This document shows positions 50,712-59,785 of a DNA stretch of 64,000 nt, in pieces. The position numbers were made by a program, and so were the translations under genes. This DNA comes from G963664225 sp964538065 (lineage in GTDB: Bacteria; Verrucomicrobiota; Verrucomicrobiia; Limisphaerales; UBA1319), in contig CAZIDG010000011.1 in NCBI GenBank assembly GCA_964538065.1, positions 1 to 64,000 of the forward strand, written 5' to 3'. Position 1 is the stretch's first letter. Each line of letters begins with the position of its first letter. The notes under the pieces are model-generated. The model was not told where the DNA came from. It worked only from the letters and a program-made list of their open reading frames with translations, and ran no database searches.

Positions 50712-51215
50712 ATGACAACAACACCTGAAATTAAAACGGTCAAGGATCGGAGCCAAGATTTGTCGGTCAACCTGCTCACCCTTGTGGTTGGTCATGAACT
50801 TATCCGAAAAGTCCTGGAAGCCCAGCAGTATTATCAGCCTGCCGAATGGTCCCGAATCGTGTTACCCGATGATGGCACCACCATTCGCCCCCAGACCATG
50901 CTGACATTGCTTACCTATTGCTACGCAACAGGTACCTGTTCATCCGAGGATGTAGTAAATCAAACAACGAATGACCCAATCTTGCGTTACCTGTGCGGCA
51001 AACGGCAACCCACAGAGGCCATGATCCGTCAATTCAGGCGCGCCAACCGCACCATACTTGAGCACACGCTTGCACGGGTATTCCGTTCGGTTTGGGGTGC
51101 CCATGTGCATTTTGTATCAAGCTCAACAGATAACGATAACAACCGGTTTGTTCAGGAAGCTGAGAAACGTGTCCTGAATGCCATCCAACTCGATAGCATG
51201 GCCCTGGATGTTTAG
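50712..51215 (+). CDS. Stand-alone protein resembling a transposase N-terminal (DUF772-like) domain
   Basis: 167 residues. The middle (about 55-125) follows the N-terminal domain of IS4/IS1182-type transposases: IRPQTMLTLLTYCYATGTCS, SSEDVVNQTTNDPILRYLCG, then PTEAMIRQFRRANRTILEH. No catalytic DDE domain follows: after about 45 further residues (FVSSSTDNDNNRFVQEAEKRV) it stops, and no inverted repeats flank it. The reading frame is intact and bounded by a terminator upstream. It could be a domesticated DNA-binding protein or a decayed transposase that kept its frame. Family recognition is moderate. Confidence 0.6.
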   Translation: MTTTPEIKTVKDRSQDLSVNLLTLVVGHELIRKVLEAQQYYQPAEWSRIVLPDDGTTIRPQTMLTLLTYCYATGTCSSEDVVNQTTNDPILRYLCGKRQPTEAMIRQFRRANRTILEHTLARVFRSVWGAHVHFVSSSTDNDNNRFVQEAEKRVLNAIQLDSMALDV

Positions 51216-51351
51216 CAATCTGCTCTGGATCAAGGACTCTCACGCCCTGTGCGCATTGAGTCCATTGTCCCGCTGGGCCCATGCCATTATGATATAAGAA
51301 CCTCTTTAAGAAGGATTGCCAACCTCAGCGGGAACGCTTTAATTAGGCTTC

Positions 51352-52293
51352 ATGAGCCAACGCGCTTTGATTATTGCAAGTATCTTGTCGGCGATCGTCG
51401 TGATCGGTTTGGCCGGAATTAGTTTCTGGCAGGTTAAGAAGGATTATGTCCAAACCAAAGCAGGTCTGGAAGCGGCCCAGCGATCCGCTGAACATAATCT
51501 CGCCCAAGCAGAAAACCTTAAAAGTGAACTTGCTGCTCAAAAAGAGCTGATTGAGGCCCTTCAAAAGGAAAAGGAGGCCGCAACTCAGGCTCAAAAGGAC
51601 ATCGAATCCCAGATGCGATCCGCGCTTGAATCGCGCGATATCACCATCTCCGAACTGCAGGGCAAACTTACCGTAAACATCCTGGATCGCATTCTGTTCG
51701 ACTCTGGAGAGGCTCAACTCAAACCTGAAGGCGAACAGGTATTGGCCAAGATTGCGAGCGTGCTGGCCCAATATCCCAAACGCCAGATTCATGTTATTGG
51801 CCACACGGATAATATTCCCATTCGTGCTTCCGCTCATGATCGTTATCCCAGCAACTGGGAACTTTCCACCGCCCGTGCCAATGCTGCGGTGCGTTACCTG
51901 TCTGAAAAGGGAGGTGTCGATCCAAGGCGTTTGGGTGCAGTAGGTTATGGTGAATTCAGGCCTGTCGCCGACAACGCCACAGCCGAAGGCCGCGCTGCGA
52001 ATCGTCGCATCGCCATCGTTATCCTTTCCGAAGAATTGGTGGGCTCGGACATCACCCACCACACAAGCACCAACCTTCCCCCCGCAACCGCCACATCTGC
52101 AGGCGCCACCAACAACACTCCAAGCACCGACCCCACGCCGGTGCAGACAAACAATGCAACTGTTGTGCCCGATACGGCCGATGGCACCACACGCACCAAC
52201 CCCGCACCAACGGTTATCCTGACGAATAAGGTCATCAAGCGGCTCGTATCGCAGGGAGATGCAGGATCAGTATCAACCAATAATCCGAAGTAA
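51352..52293 (+). CDS. OmpA/MotB-family peptidoglycan-binding protein
   Basis: 313 residues. An N-terminal membrane anchor (ALIIASILSAIVVIGLAGISF, about 4-24) leads into a long heptad-like coiled coil (about 28-92, rich in Lys, Glu, Ala, Gln). The OmpA C-terminal domain (about 103-225) shows RILFDSGEAQLKPEGEQVL, IHVIGHTDNIPI, SNWELSTARANAAVRYL and AEGRAANRRIAIVIL, with the conserved Asp and Arg that bind diaminopimelate. The tail (about 230-313) is low-complexity Thr/Ala/Asn/Pro. The architecture resembles MotB-like stators and Pal-like anchors, but no motA partner lies adjacent. It probably tethers the inner membrane to peptidoglycan. Confidence 0.86.
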   Translation: MSQRALIIASILSAIVVIGLAGISFWQVKKDYVQTKAGLEAAQRSAEHNLAQAENLKSELAAQKELIEALQKEKEAATQAQKDIESQMRSALESRDITISELQGKLTVNILDRILFDSGEAQLKPEGEQVLAKIASVLAQYPKRQIHVIGHTDNIPIRASAHDRYPSNWELSTARANAAVRYLSEKGGVDPRRLGAVGYGEFRPVADNATAEGRAANRRIAIVILSEELVGSDITHHTSTNLPPATATSAGATNNTPSTDPTPVQTNNATVVPDTADGTTRTNPAPTVILTNKVIKRLVSQGDAGSVSTNNPK

Positions 52294-52383
52294 GGCTCGG
52301 CCACCAGCCATATCCCCCATGATTCCTTGATGTGACATGGGTGTCGCCCCAATGACTCACCTTGTGAGCTCAATCCGTACCCC

Positions 52384-53334
52384 ATGCCCCGTGGGCCATG
52401 GCTTGCCGGGACATCTGCAAAAACTTGCCAGTCTCTCTTCTTACCCTACATTGTGGATGTGGAACGCGGACAGGCCATTAACAACCAACTCGCGGCTGTG
52501 AGAGATCACACCCGGAATTTCAAAGAGTTCTTATATGTGTACCCGGTGATCTCGCGCCGATCACGTGGGTTATCCATAGGTATAAACCTGAACCCGGATA
52601 AGATCTGTAACTTCAATTGCATTTATTGCGAAGTGGATCGCATATCCCCTCCCCGCATTAAACATGTCGACACCTCACGCATTCGCCAGGAGTTGAATGA
52701 GATGGTCGCCACCATCAAGGCAGGTGGTTTGCTTTCCATGCCCCGTTTTCAAGCAGCATCGGATCTGACGCACGAAATCAAGGACTTCGCCTTCAGCGGT
52801 GACGGTGAACCCACCATGGTGCGCGATTTCGACGCCTGCGTCCAAGTGGTCGCCGATGTGAAGCGAGAGAACAGGCTCATCGACACGAAAATCGTGTTGA
52901 TCACGGATGCAGCCGGCCTGGACAAGGAATCTGTCCAACGCGGTTTGAAAATAATGGATGCCAACCAAGGCGAGATCTGGGCCAAACTCGATGCGGGCAC
53001 TGAGTCCTATTACAAACTGGTCAATCGCTCGAACATCCAATTCGAGCGCATCCTTGGCAATTTACTCCAGACGGCCTTGATCCGCCCCATCACCATCCAG
53101 ACCATGTTTCTAAAGGTGCAGGGAGCATCCATGCCCCAGGACGAGTTCCAGGCTTATTGCCAGCGCCTGCGCCACTTGCTCTCACAGGGAGCCAAAATCC
53201 GCGAGGTTCAGGCCTATACGGTGGCGCGCCCCACCCCAGAGGCGTATGCCACCCGATTAACACCCGAGGAATTGGAAGCATTTGCTGATGGAGTGCGCAG
53301 GGAAACTGGACTTTTGGTTTCGGTATTCCCGTAG
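52384..53334 (+). CDS. Radical SAM protein
   Basis: 316 residues starting at ATG 52384; a later start is possible because the first 20 residues look weakly conserved. The radical SAM cluster motif CNFNCIYCE (CxxxCxxC, about residue 75) is clear, preceded by SIGINLNPDKI. FAFSGDGEPTMVRDF is the usual GGE-type S-adenosylmethionine region (GDGEP). WAKLDAGTESYYKLVNRSN and TIQTMFLKVQG follow the TIM-barrel pattern of the COG0731 group. The C-terminus (VQAYTVARPTPEAY) contains a conserved R-P-T. No auxiliary cysteine cluster is obvious. The reaction is unknown and the neighbours do not reveal it. Confidence 0.85.
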   Translation: MPRGPWLAGTSAKTCQSLFLPYIVDVERGQAINNQLAAVRDHTRNFKEFLYVYPVISRRSRGLSIGINLNPDKICNFNCIYCEVDRISPPRIKHVDTSRIRQELNEMVATIKAGGLLSMPRFQAASDLTHEIKDFAFSGDGEPTMVRDFDACVQVVADVKRENRLIDTKIVLITDAAGLDKESVQRGLKIMDANQGEIWAKLDAGTESYYKLVNRSNIQFERILGNLLQTALIRPITIQTMFLKVQGASMPQDEFQAYCQRLRHLLSQGAKIREVQAYTVARPTPEAYATRLTPEELEAFADGVRRETGLLVSVFP

Positions 53335-53396
53335 GATGAAGCCTGAAGTCACTTCATCTGTAACATCCTTTGAAGTGCCGGAGTCTATAAAATCAG

Positions 53397-54683
53397 GTGA
53401 ACTCATCCGGCACTGCATACAACTTAAGCCCGTCCTCTGATCGCATTCAACTTGCGGATGCCTTGCGTGGCTTCGCCCTGGCTGGCATATGCCTGGTTCA
53501 TTTCATGGAGCAATACCTGGGTGACATGCCGCCGCCAGGGATGGAAGCGTATGCACGTCATTCCGCCCTGGATGGTTTGATCGATGTTCTTGGTTTCGCC
53601 CTGATACGCGGCAAGGGGTTCGCCCTATTCTCCTTCATGTTCGGTTTGAGTTTCGCCCTGCAAATGATTCGCGCGGCGAAGCGGGATCCAGAGGCTGATT
53701 TCCGCCCCCGTTTTGCGTGGAGGCTGATTGTGCTCCTGCTTATCGCTCTGCCACATGCGATGATCTACCAGGGTGACATCCTGAGTGTCTATGCCTTGCT
53801 GGGGCTTCCGTTGGTGCTGTTTTACCGGGTTCCGGACCGTTGGGTGGTCATCATTGCCTTCATCCTTGTCCTGGGAACCCCCAGGATCATGCTGCAGCTT
53901 GCTGCGCCGCGTGTGCCCGAGCGGTCAGCCATCGAGCAAAAAACGCAGGAACAACGCGCTACTCACCACTATCAAGCCTTGAAAAACGGTCCGGTGAGTG
54001 AGGTCATTCGTGTCCACACCCTCGAAGGACTCTGGCTCAAAATGAGTTTTCAATTTGGAACGTTTGCACGCGGTTATCAAACGTTTGCCTATTTCCTCTT
54101 GGGCCTGTGGGTGGGACGTCGGCGCATCTTTGAAAACACCGATGAACACCTATATTTGATTCGCAAGGTATATAAACGTTGCGGTTGGTTGACCCTGGGC
54201 ATTCCCGTTGCAGTCGTGGTTCTGGCGATAGCGGGCAGTTTGTTGGCAGGCAATGCCAAAGGCAGCCCGGCGTCCCCTATCGATCGCGGCTGGGGTACGG
54301 TGATTGGACTCTCCCTCTATGATAGTTGGAATTTTATCATGACGCTCTTCATCATCGCGGCTTTCATCATGCTCTGGCGCAAGCCGAAATGGCAGTCACG
54401 GCTGATGTTTTTCGCTCCAGCCGGCCGCATGGCCTTAACCAACTACGTTCTTCAATCGATCATGGGGGGATTGTTTTTTCATTGCTACGGTCTGGCCTTG
54501 TTGGGCGATGTGGGCAATTCATTCTCGCTTCCTCTCGGGATTGCAGTCTTTGCCCTTCAGGGCTGGGGCAGTAAAGCGTGGCTGGCCCGTTTTCATTATG
54601 GTCCGCTGGAATGGATATGGCGATGGATGACATGGCTGAAACGGCCACCTTTTGTCAAACTTGTAAAACCCATGGCGGCTTGA
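53397..54683 (+). CDS. DUF418-type polytopic membrane protein
   Basis: 428 residues with a GTG start at 53397. The N-terminus IQLADALRGFALAGICLVHF is the first helix of the DUF418/DUF1624 acyltransferase-like family. GKGFALFSFMFGLSFALQ is the second conserved block. Several more helices follow, and the C-terminal PAGRMALTNYVLQSIMGGLFF and FHYGPLEWIWRWMTWLKR are the DUF418 signature. Function in the family is not established; it is distantly related to acyltransferase-3 proteins. No operon partner is clear. Confidence 0.85.
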   Translation: MNSSGTAYNLSPSSDRIQLADALRGFALAGICLVHFMEQYLGDMPPPGMEAYARHSALDGLIDVLGFALIRGKGFALFSFMFGLSFALQMIRAAKRDPEADFRPRFAWRLIVLLLIALPHAMIYQGDILSVYALLGLPLVLFYRVPDRWVVIIAFILVLGTPRIMLQLAAPRVPERSAIEQKTQEQRATHHYQALKNGPVSEVIRVHTLEGLWLKMSFQFGTFARGYQTFAYFLLGLWVGRRRIFENTDEHLYLIRKVYKRCGWLTLGIPVAVVVLAIAGSLLAGNAKGSPASPIDRGWGTVIGLSLYDSWNFIMTLFIIAAFIMLWRKPKWQSRLMFFAPAGRMALTNYVLQSIMGGLFFHCYGLALLGDVGNSFSLPLGIAVFALQGWGSKAWLARFHYGPLEWIWRWMTWLKRPPFVKLVKPMAA

Positions 54684-54885
54684 TGTGAAGACCAACTCCC
54701 ATCAGTCACAGTACATCCACAACCACTATTGCCAGGCCCATATCGCTTGGAAACGTGGTCCGCGGCAGGCACAACATCTCGAACTTGTTCTCGGATGGAT
54801 AGACATGACGAACCCACGACCCATATGGGAATTGATCCAGGGGATCACAATTAAATTGACGATTCGATTAGAATGGCAATTTTAG

Positions 54886-56193
54886 ATGAGTTCGAACAAA
54901 TCGCTTTTACGACTTATGCACATAGTAAGGTCACAAAAAACAAACCTGATTACACTCTCCATCCTTTCCGCCCTGGCCCTCCAAGTGGCTGCGGCAGATT
55001 GGCCCCAGTATCGTGGACCCAATCACGATGGAATTTCCGCTGAAAAAATTGCCACCACCTGGCCTGCAGACGGACTCAAGGCCGTCTGGAAAACCCCGAT
55101 GACCGACGGTTTCAGTACCCTGACCATCGGAAACGGCATGGCGTTCACCCTGGTTAAACGCACCGTGGACAATGAAGACCAGGAAGTGTGCGTCGGCTTC
55201 AACGCGGACACGGGCAAGGAACTCTGGGCAGCCCCATTGGGTATTGCCAAATATGATGGTGGAGGCGAATCAGGCGCCCCTGATAATCGAGGCGGAGACG
55301 GCCCCCGCTCGACCCCTTCTTTTGATGAGGGGAAGGTCTACGTATTATCAGCCCAGCTCAGACTCTTTTGTTTTGAGGCATCCACAGGCAAGTCCTTATG
55401 GACAAAGGACATACTTAAGGAATATGGCGGCAAGATGATTACCTGGCAAAGTGCTGCCTCCCCTCTCGTTCTCGATCAATGGGTCTTTGTCAACAGTGTT
55501 GCCCCAGGCAAAAGCCTGATGGCCTTTAACAAAAAAGACGGATCCCTGGCATGGGCGGCACAGGATGACAAAATGACTCATGCCACTCCCATCTCGGCCA
55601 CCATTTTAGGGGCGCGTCAGGTCATCTTCTTCACCCAATCCGGCTTGGTGTCAGTGGCACCCGAAAACGGGAATGTCCTCTGGCGGTATAAATTCCCCTA
55701 CAATGTATCGACAGCCGCCTCCCCTGTCGTCGCCGGCGATATCGTCTATTGCTCAGCGGGTTATAATGTGGGTGGTGGCGCGGCCAAAATCTCCAAGACA
55801 GACACTGGATTCACAGCCACTGAAATCTGGCGCACACCCAATAAAAACATCAACCATTGGAGCACCCCCGTTTATCAGGACGGATATTTGTACGGGCCAT
55901 TCAGCTTCAAAGAATTTGGCAAAGGGGCCGTCAAATGCATTGAAGTGGCGACAGGCAAGGAAATGTGGTCCAAAGATGGTTTTGGTCCAGGGGGCGTTCT
56001 GCTTGTGAATGGCAACCTGTTGATATTGAGTGACAAAGGTGAACTGGTATTAGCCAAGGCCTCCCCCAAGGAATATCAAGAAACCGCCCGGTTCCAGGCC
56101 ATCGCAGGAAAATGCTGGAATGTTCCTGCCATCGCAAATGGCCGGATCTACGCCCGCAGCACAAAGGAAGGTGGCTGTTTTGAAGTGAAGTAA
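54886..56193 (+). CDS. PQQ-like beta-propeller repeat protein, exported
   Basis: 435 residues. A hydrophobic stretch (LITLSILSALALQVAAAD, about residues 23-40) is a signal peptide after a long basic leader; translation may start at a later Met. The mature protein opens with DWPQYRGPNHDGISAEKIAT, the hallmark of planctomycete/verrucomicrobial PQQ-repeat proteins. Propeller blades are marked by TGKELWAAPLG, FEASTGKSLWTKD, MAFNKKDGSLAWAAQD, PENGNVLWRYKFPY and IEVATGKEMWSKDG. It resembles BamB in fold but is not necessarily a Bam component. The cofactor-binding residues of true quinoprotein dehydrogenases are not evident. A long hairpin terminator follows. Confidence 0.88.
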   Translation: MSSNKSLLRLMHIVRSQKTNLITLSILSALALQVAAADWPQYRGPNHDGISAEKIATTWPADGLKAVWKTPMTDGFSTLTIGNGMAFTLVKRTVDNEDQEVCVGFNADTGKELWAAPLGIAKYDGGGESGAPDNRGGDGPRSTPSFDEGKVYVLSAQLRLFCFEASTGKSLWTKDILKEYGGKMITWQSAASPLVLDQWVFVNSVAPGKSLMAFNKKDGSLAWAAQDDKMTHATPISATILGARQVIFFTQSGLVSVAPENGNVLWRYKFPYNVSTAASPVVAGDIVYCSAGYNVGGGAAKISKTDTGFTATEIWRTPNKNINHWSTPVYQDGYLYGPFSFKEFGKGAVKCIEVATGKEMWSKDGFGPGGVLLVNGNLLILSDKGELVLAKASPKEYQETARFQAIAGKCWNVPAIANGRIYARSTKEGGCFEVK

Positions 56194-56211
56194 GCCAATC
56201 CGATTTTAACG

Positions 56212-56245
56212 CACAAAGGGACAGGCACACACCTGTCCCTTTGTG
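56212..56245 (+). terminator. Long hairpin terminator
   Basis: CACAAAGGGACAGG (56212-56225) pairs perfectly with CCTGTCCCTTTGTG (56232-56245) around a 6-base loop. It starts 18 bases after the PQQ-repeat gene stop and is followed by TTTCG, a short U-tract. Confidence 0.85.
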
Positions 56246-56392
56246 TTTCGTAAAAACATGCTTTACCTGGAAGGCAAATCTCGCCCAAATAACACTGTTA
56301 CGGACGAATGACACGAGCGTGAATGCTGCTTTGCCCGCAGGATCTGCCATCTGCGAACAGATCGTATTGCGCTAAAACAGGATACATTTATT

Positions 56393-57526
56393 ATGACATT
56401 GAAACGGACGGCCCTTTATGAGGCCCATCTTGCCCTGAATGCCCGCATGGTGGATTTCGGAGGGTGGGACATGCCTGTACAGTACACAGGCATTATCGAA
56501 GAACACCTGACGGTCAGAAATGCCGTGGGTTTGTTCGACATCTCGCACATGGGACAGGTGCGTATCAGCGGGGCCAAGGCGTCCGAGTTTCTCAACCACC
56601 TGTTATCGAACAATACTGCCAAAGTCCATCTGGGCCACGGCCAGTACTCCCTGATGTGCAATCCCCAGGGTGGAGTCATGGACGATTTGATCTTTTATCA
56701 AATCGGTCCGGATGTGTTCTGGATGATCATCAATGCCTCTCGCATTGATTCGGATCTGGCATGGATCAAGGCCCGGTTAAATGAATTCGCAGGCAAATCG
56801 GAGGTTAAGATCGATTTTCAGGGTCAAAAGCAGGCCGCAATCGCCATTCAAGGGCCCAAATCTCGTGAACTGGCAATGCAGGTGTTCACCCCCAAAAAAG
56901 GCAGCCTGCCTGCCGTTGAAATCAACCTGCTGAAAAAGAACCAGATAGCCGAGTTCGAAGCATGCGGTCGGAGCGTGCTCCTGGCCTGTACGGGGTACAC
57001 GGGGGAAGACGGTTTCGAAGTATTTCTGCCTGCGGATATTGCATCTTCAGTCTGGCAAAAGCTCCTGGCTGCCGGTCAATCATTGGGAGTCAAACCAGCC
57101 GGTTTGGGGGCACGGGACACCCTGCGCACTGAGGCCGGTTATCCCCTTTATGGCCACGAGTTAGACGAGCAAACCACTCCGATTGAAGCAGGATTACAAC
57201 GGTTCATTGACCTGACAAAACCGTTTATAGGATGCGAAGCCCTTCAAAAACAGGCGGCCAAGGGAGCTGAGAAGAAGTCCATCGCCTTCAAGATGCCACC
57301 CAAATCGGCCCCGCCACGCCCGCATTACCTTATCAAAAACTTGAACAATCCCACGGAAACGATTGGCATCGTGTCCAGCGGCACCCAGAGTCCTTCCTTG
57401 AGCGTGGGCATTGGCATGGGATTCGTTAAAATCCCCTTTGCGGCTGTGGGTGGCTCGGTAGGGATTGAAGTGCGCGGCAACATCGTTCCCGCCCAGATCG
57501 TCAAAAAGCCCATTTATTCGAAGTAA
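56393..57526 (+). CDS. gcvT: Glycine cleavage system T protein (aminomethyltransferase)
   Basis: 377 residues. Features are RTALYEAHLALNARMVDFGG, WDMPVQYTGIIEEHLTVRNAVGLFDISHMGQ (read as two blocks), MCNPQGGVMDDLIFYQIG, MIINASRIDSDLAWI and GARDTLRTEAGYPLYGHELD. These are standard GcvT folate-binding elements. It transfers the methylene carbon of the H-protein-bound aminomethyl group to tetrahydrofolate. The gcvH gene follows 27 bases later, while gcvP is not in the window. I looked for a glycine riboswitch in the 147 bases upstream and saw none. Confidence 0.95.
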   Translation: MTLKRTALYEAHLALNARMVDFGGWDMPVQYTGIIEEHLTVRNAVGLFDISHMGQVRISGAKASEFLNHLLSNNTAKVHLGHGQYSLMCNPQGGVMDDLIFYQIGPDVFWMIINASRIDSDLAWIKARLNEFAGKSEVKIDFQGQKQAAIAIQGPKSRELAMQVFTPKKGSLPAVEINLLKKNQIAEFEACGRSVLLACTGYTGEDGFEVFLPADIASSVWQKLLAAGQSLGVKPAGLGARDTLRTEAGYPLYGHELDEQTTPIEAGLQRFIDLTKPFIGCEALQKQAAKGAEKKSIAFKMPPKSAPPRPHYLIKNLNNPTETIGIVSSGTQSPSLSVGIGMGFVKIPFAAVGGSVGIEVRGNIVPAQIVKKPIYSK

Positions 57527-57553
57527 TAGTTAAATCCTATTGATCAAATACTT

Positions 57554-57940
57554 ATGTCCAACAATATTCCTAACAATCTGCTCTACACCAAGTCACACGA
57601 GTGGATCCGCATCGAAGGTGAGACCGCGTTTGTCGGCATCACAGATCATGCCCAGCACGAATTAACCGATGTGGTTTTTGTGGAAGTTCCCGCAGTGGGC
57701 CGAAAGCTTAAGAGCGGGGAAACCTGTGCTGTCGTTGAATCCGTCAAGACCGCCAGTGACATCTATTCACCCGTCAGTGGAGAAGTGGTCCAGTCCAACG
57801 AAACGCTCGCGAGCAATCCCGGTTTGGTGAACACCGATCCCTACGGTGAAGGATGGTTTTTTAAGATGAAAATTAGCTCTCCTGATGAATTAAAAGGGTT
57901 GATGAAGCCCGCCGATTACGCTGGGCACATCAAAGGCTGA
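57554..57940 (+). CDS. gcvH: Glycine cleavage system H protein
   Basis: 128 residues. The lipoylation site is Lys65 in AVVESVKTASDIYSPVSGEV. Other family blocks are YTKSHEWIRIEGETAFVGIT and the C-terminal NTDPYGEGWFFKMKIS. It shuttles the aminomethyl group between the P, T and L proteins. It is co-transcribed with gcvT. Confidence 0.96.
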   Translation: MSNNIPNNLLYTKSHEWIRIEGETAFVGITDHAQHELTDVVFVEVPAVGRKLKSGETCAVVESVKTASDIYSPVSGEVVQSNETLASNPGLVNTDPYGEGWFFKMKISSPDELKGLMKPADYAGHIKG

Positions 57941-58065
57941 TGGTCGGGACAGCAGGGTTGATCCGGGCGTCAGGACTGTTTCAAAACCATCTTTGCCGCC
58001 AAGTGTCATTACGTGCTTGACTCCGAATGGTTTAGCTGGTAAAGCTAGGGTAAGTTACAGCGTAA

Positions 58066-58422
58066 ATGGCAACCTTTAATCCAGACAGCCCTATGACAAA
58101 ACGTGACTTGGTGGTTCGTATCAGCAATGAGACCGGTTTGGTCCAACAAACGGTTCTCGACGTGATACAAAAGACCTTTGATTACATTTCCGAGGCATTG
58201 GCCAACGGAAAGAAAGTGGAGTTGCGCAATTTTGGCGTATTTGAAGTCAAAGTGCGCAAAGCGCGTGTGGGACGCAATCCCAACGCACCGGAAAACGATG
58301 TTCGTATTCCCCCCCGCTCTGTTGTAAAGTTCAAGGCGGGCAAGGAAATGCGTGAAGCGGTGATCAAGTTGACGCCCGACAAGATCGAGACATCGACGTC
58401 AACAGAAGAGCAGCAACAATAA
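58066..58422 (+). CDS. HU/IHF-family DNA-binding protein
   Basis: 118 residues starting at ATG 58066, with an alternative Met at residue 10. The HU/IHF fold is plain: MTKRDLVVRISNETGLVQQT, IQKTFDYISEALANGKKVEL, RNFGVFEVKVRKARVGRNP and the beta-arm tip NPNAPENDVRIPPRSVVKF with its Pro. A short Glu/Thr-rich tail follows. It bends DNA and helps organise the nucleoid. It stands between gcvH and hisS with its own terminator, so it is probably monocistronic. Confidence 0.93.
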   Translation: MATFNPDSPMTKRDLVVRISNETGLVQQTVLDVIQKTFDYISEALANGKKVELRNFGVFEVKVRKARVGRNPNAPENDVRIPPRSVVKFKAGKEMREAVIKLTPDKIETSTSTEEQQQ

Positions 58423-58462
58423 TCGGGACCTACAAGACCGATTGGTTTCTGTACGGTTTTCG

Positions 58463-58511
58463 CAAGGCGCTTAGTGGTTTTTTATTGTCACACTGAGCGC
58501 CTTGTTGTTTT
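58463..58511 (+). terminator. Hairpin terminator after the HU/IHF gene
   Basis: CAAGGCGCTTAGTG (58463-58476) pairs with CACTGAGCGCCTTG (58491-58504) with one wobble and a 14-base loop, then TTGTTTTC. It lies between the HU/IHF and hisS genes. Confidence 0.85.
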
Positions 58512-58528
58512 CATAAACACCGGTCAAA

Positions 58529-59785
58529 ATGGAAAGATTACCTGGATTTCGTGATTTCTATCCCGAGCCACTGCCCAACACAAGCATGTGGAGCGCGGAT
58601 GTGCGCACCTATATTTTCGATACCTGGCGCAAGGTCGCCCGCAACTACGGCTTCAGGGAATACGATGGTCCTCCCCTGGAACCACTTGAACTATTCACCA
58701 CCAAGAGTGGTGAGGAAATTGTGGGCCAACTCTATAATTTTACGGATAAAGGGAACCGGGAAATCTCCCTGCGCCCTGAAATGACACCCACCCTCGCCCG
58801 CATGGTGGGCGCCCATGAGCGCAACTATAAGAAGCCCATCAAGTGGTTCGCCATTCCCCAACTCTTTCGATACGAGAGGCAACAGAAAGGCCGCCTGCGC
58901 GAGCATTTCCAATTCAATGCGGACTTGCTGGGGGAAACTGATCCCGCCGCTGATGCCGAACTGATAAGCCTTTTGATCGATGTCCTGAGGGCCCTGGGCC
59001 TCACAGAGCAGGATTTTATCGTCCGCCTCAGCAGCCGCCAGGCCTGGCACCAGTTTTATACCAGTCGCTGCCAGGATGCTGCGAAGGAATACGAGTTTTA
59101 CCAGATCATCGACAAACTGGAACGAGAAGACCCTGCCGTCAGTGATGAGAAGCTCAAGGCGCTGGGTCTATCCCTGGCCGAGATCAAGGACTTCATCAAT
59201 GCCGCCCAACCCACGCCGGAACTGCAGGCGATCCTTAATCATCTTGCAGCCTGTGGATTGCGCAGCTTTGTGAAGGTGGACTACAACGTCATACGCGGTC
59301 TTGCCTACTATACGGGCACTGTTTTTGAAGCATTTGACCAAAAAGGCGAATTCCGGGCCATTGCCGGTGGAGGCCGATATGATCACCTGGTTGAACTCAT
59401 CACGGGTGGCAAGGTTAAATTATCCGCCATCGGTTTTGGCATGGGTGACGTGGTGTTGACCGAATTGTTGAAATCGCGCGGATTACTGCCCAAGACCAAG
59501 CAACGCATTGACGCCTTCTGCCTGATCGAAGATGAAACGTTGCGACAGGAATCCCTGGGCCTGATTCACCAACTGCGCTCGCAGGGCATCGCCGTGGAAT
59601 ACTCACTGACTGTTGCCAAGTCTGATAAACAATACAAGAAGGCCCTTGATTGTCAGTCCGGCTTTACCATTAAAGTGGAAAAGAACGAATCTGGCACCCT
59701 TCAGGTGCGGTGCAAGAACATTGGCACACGGGCGGAACAGGTCGTTCCCATGGATCAGGTAGCCCTGGCGTTAGACACCAAGTAA
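58529..59785 (+). CDS. hisS: Histidyl-tRNA synthetase
   Basis: 418 residues, a class II aminoacyl-tRNA synthetase. Motifs are LPGFRDFYPEPLP and YGFREYDGPPLEPLELF at the N-terminus, the motif-1 and motif-2 region EISLRPEMTPTLARMV and FRYERQQKGRLREHFQFN, the histidine-binding LAYYTGTVFEAFD and GGGRYDHLVELI, and a C-terminal anticodon-binding domain. It charges tRNA-His in the cytosol. Its last 15 bases overlap the end of the convergent RNase D gene. Start at ATG 58529. Confidence 0.95.
   Translation: MERLPGFRDFYPEPLPNTSMWSADVRTYIFDTWRKVARNYGFREYDGPPLEPLELFTTKSGEEIVGQLYNFTDKGNREISLRPEMTPTLARMVGAHERNYKKPIKWFAIPQLFRYERQQKGRLREHFQFNADLLGETDPAADAELISLLIDVLRALGLTEQDFIVRLSSRQAWHQFYTSRCQDAAKEYEFYQIIDKLEREDPAVSDEKLKALGLSLAEIKDFINAAQPTPELQAILNHLAACGLRSFVKVDYNVIRGLAYYTGTVFEAFDQKGEFRAIAGGGRYDHLVELITGGKVKLSAIGFGMGDVVLTELLKSRGLLPKTKQRIDAFCLIEDETLRQESLGLIHQLRSQGIAVEYSLTVAKSDKQYKKALDCQSGFTIKVEKNESGTLQVRCKNIGTRAEQVVPMDQVALALDTK

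Noticed and set aside
54685..54885. Plus-strand frame of 66 residues between the DUF418 and PQQ genes
   Set aside because: It is low in hydrophobic core pattern, has no homology I recognise, and occupies the promoter region of the PQQ-repeat gene.
56246..56392. Glycine riboswitch upstream of gcvT
   Set aside because: I looked for the paired conserved GG-rich core in these 147 bases and found no match to either aptamer pattern.
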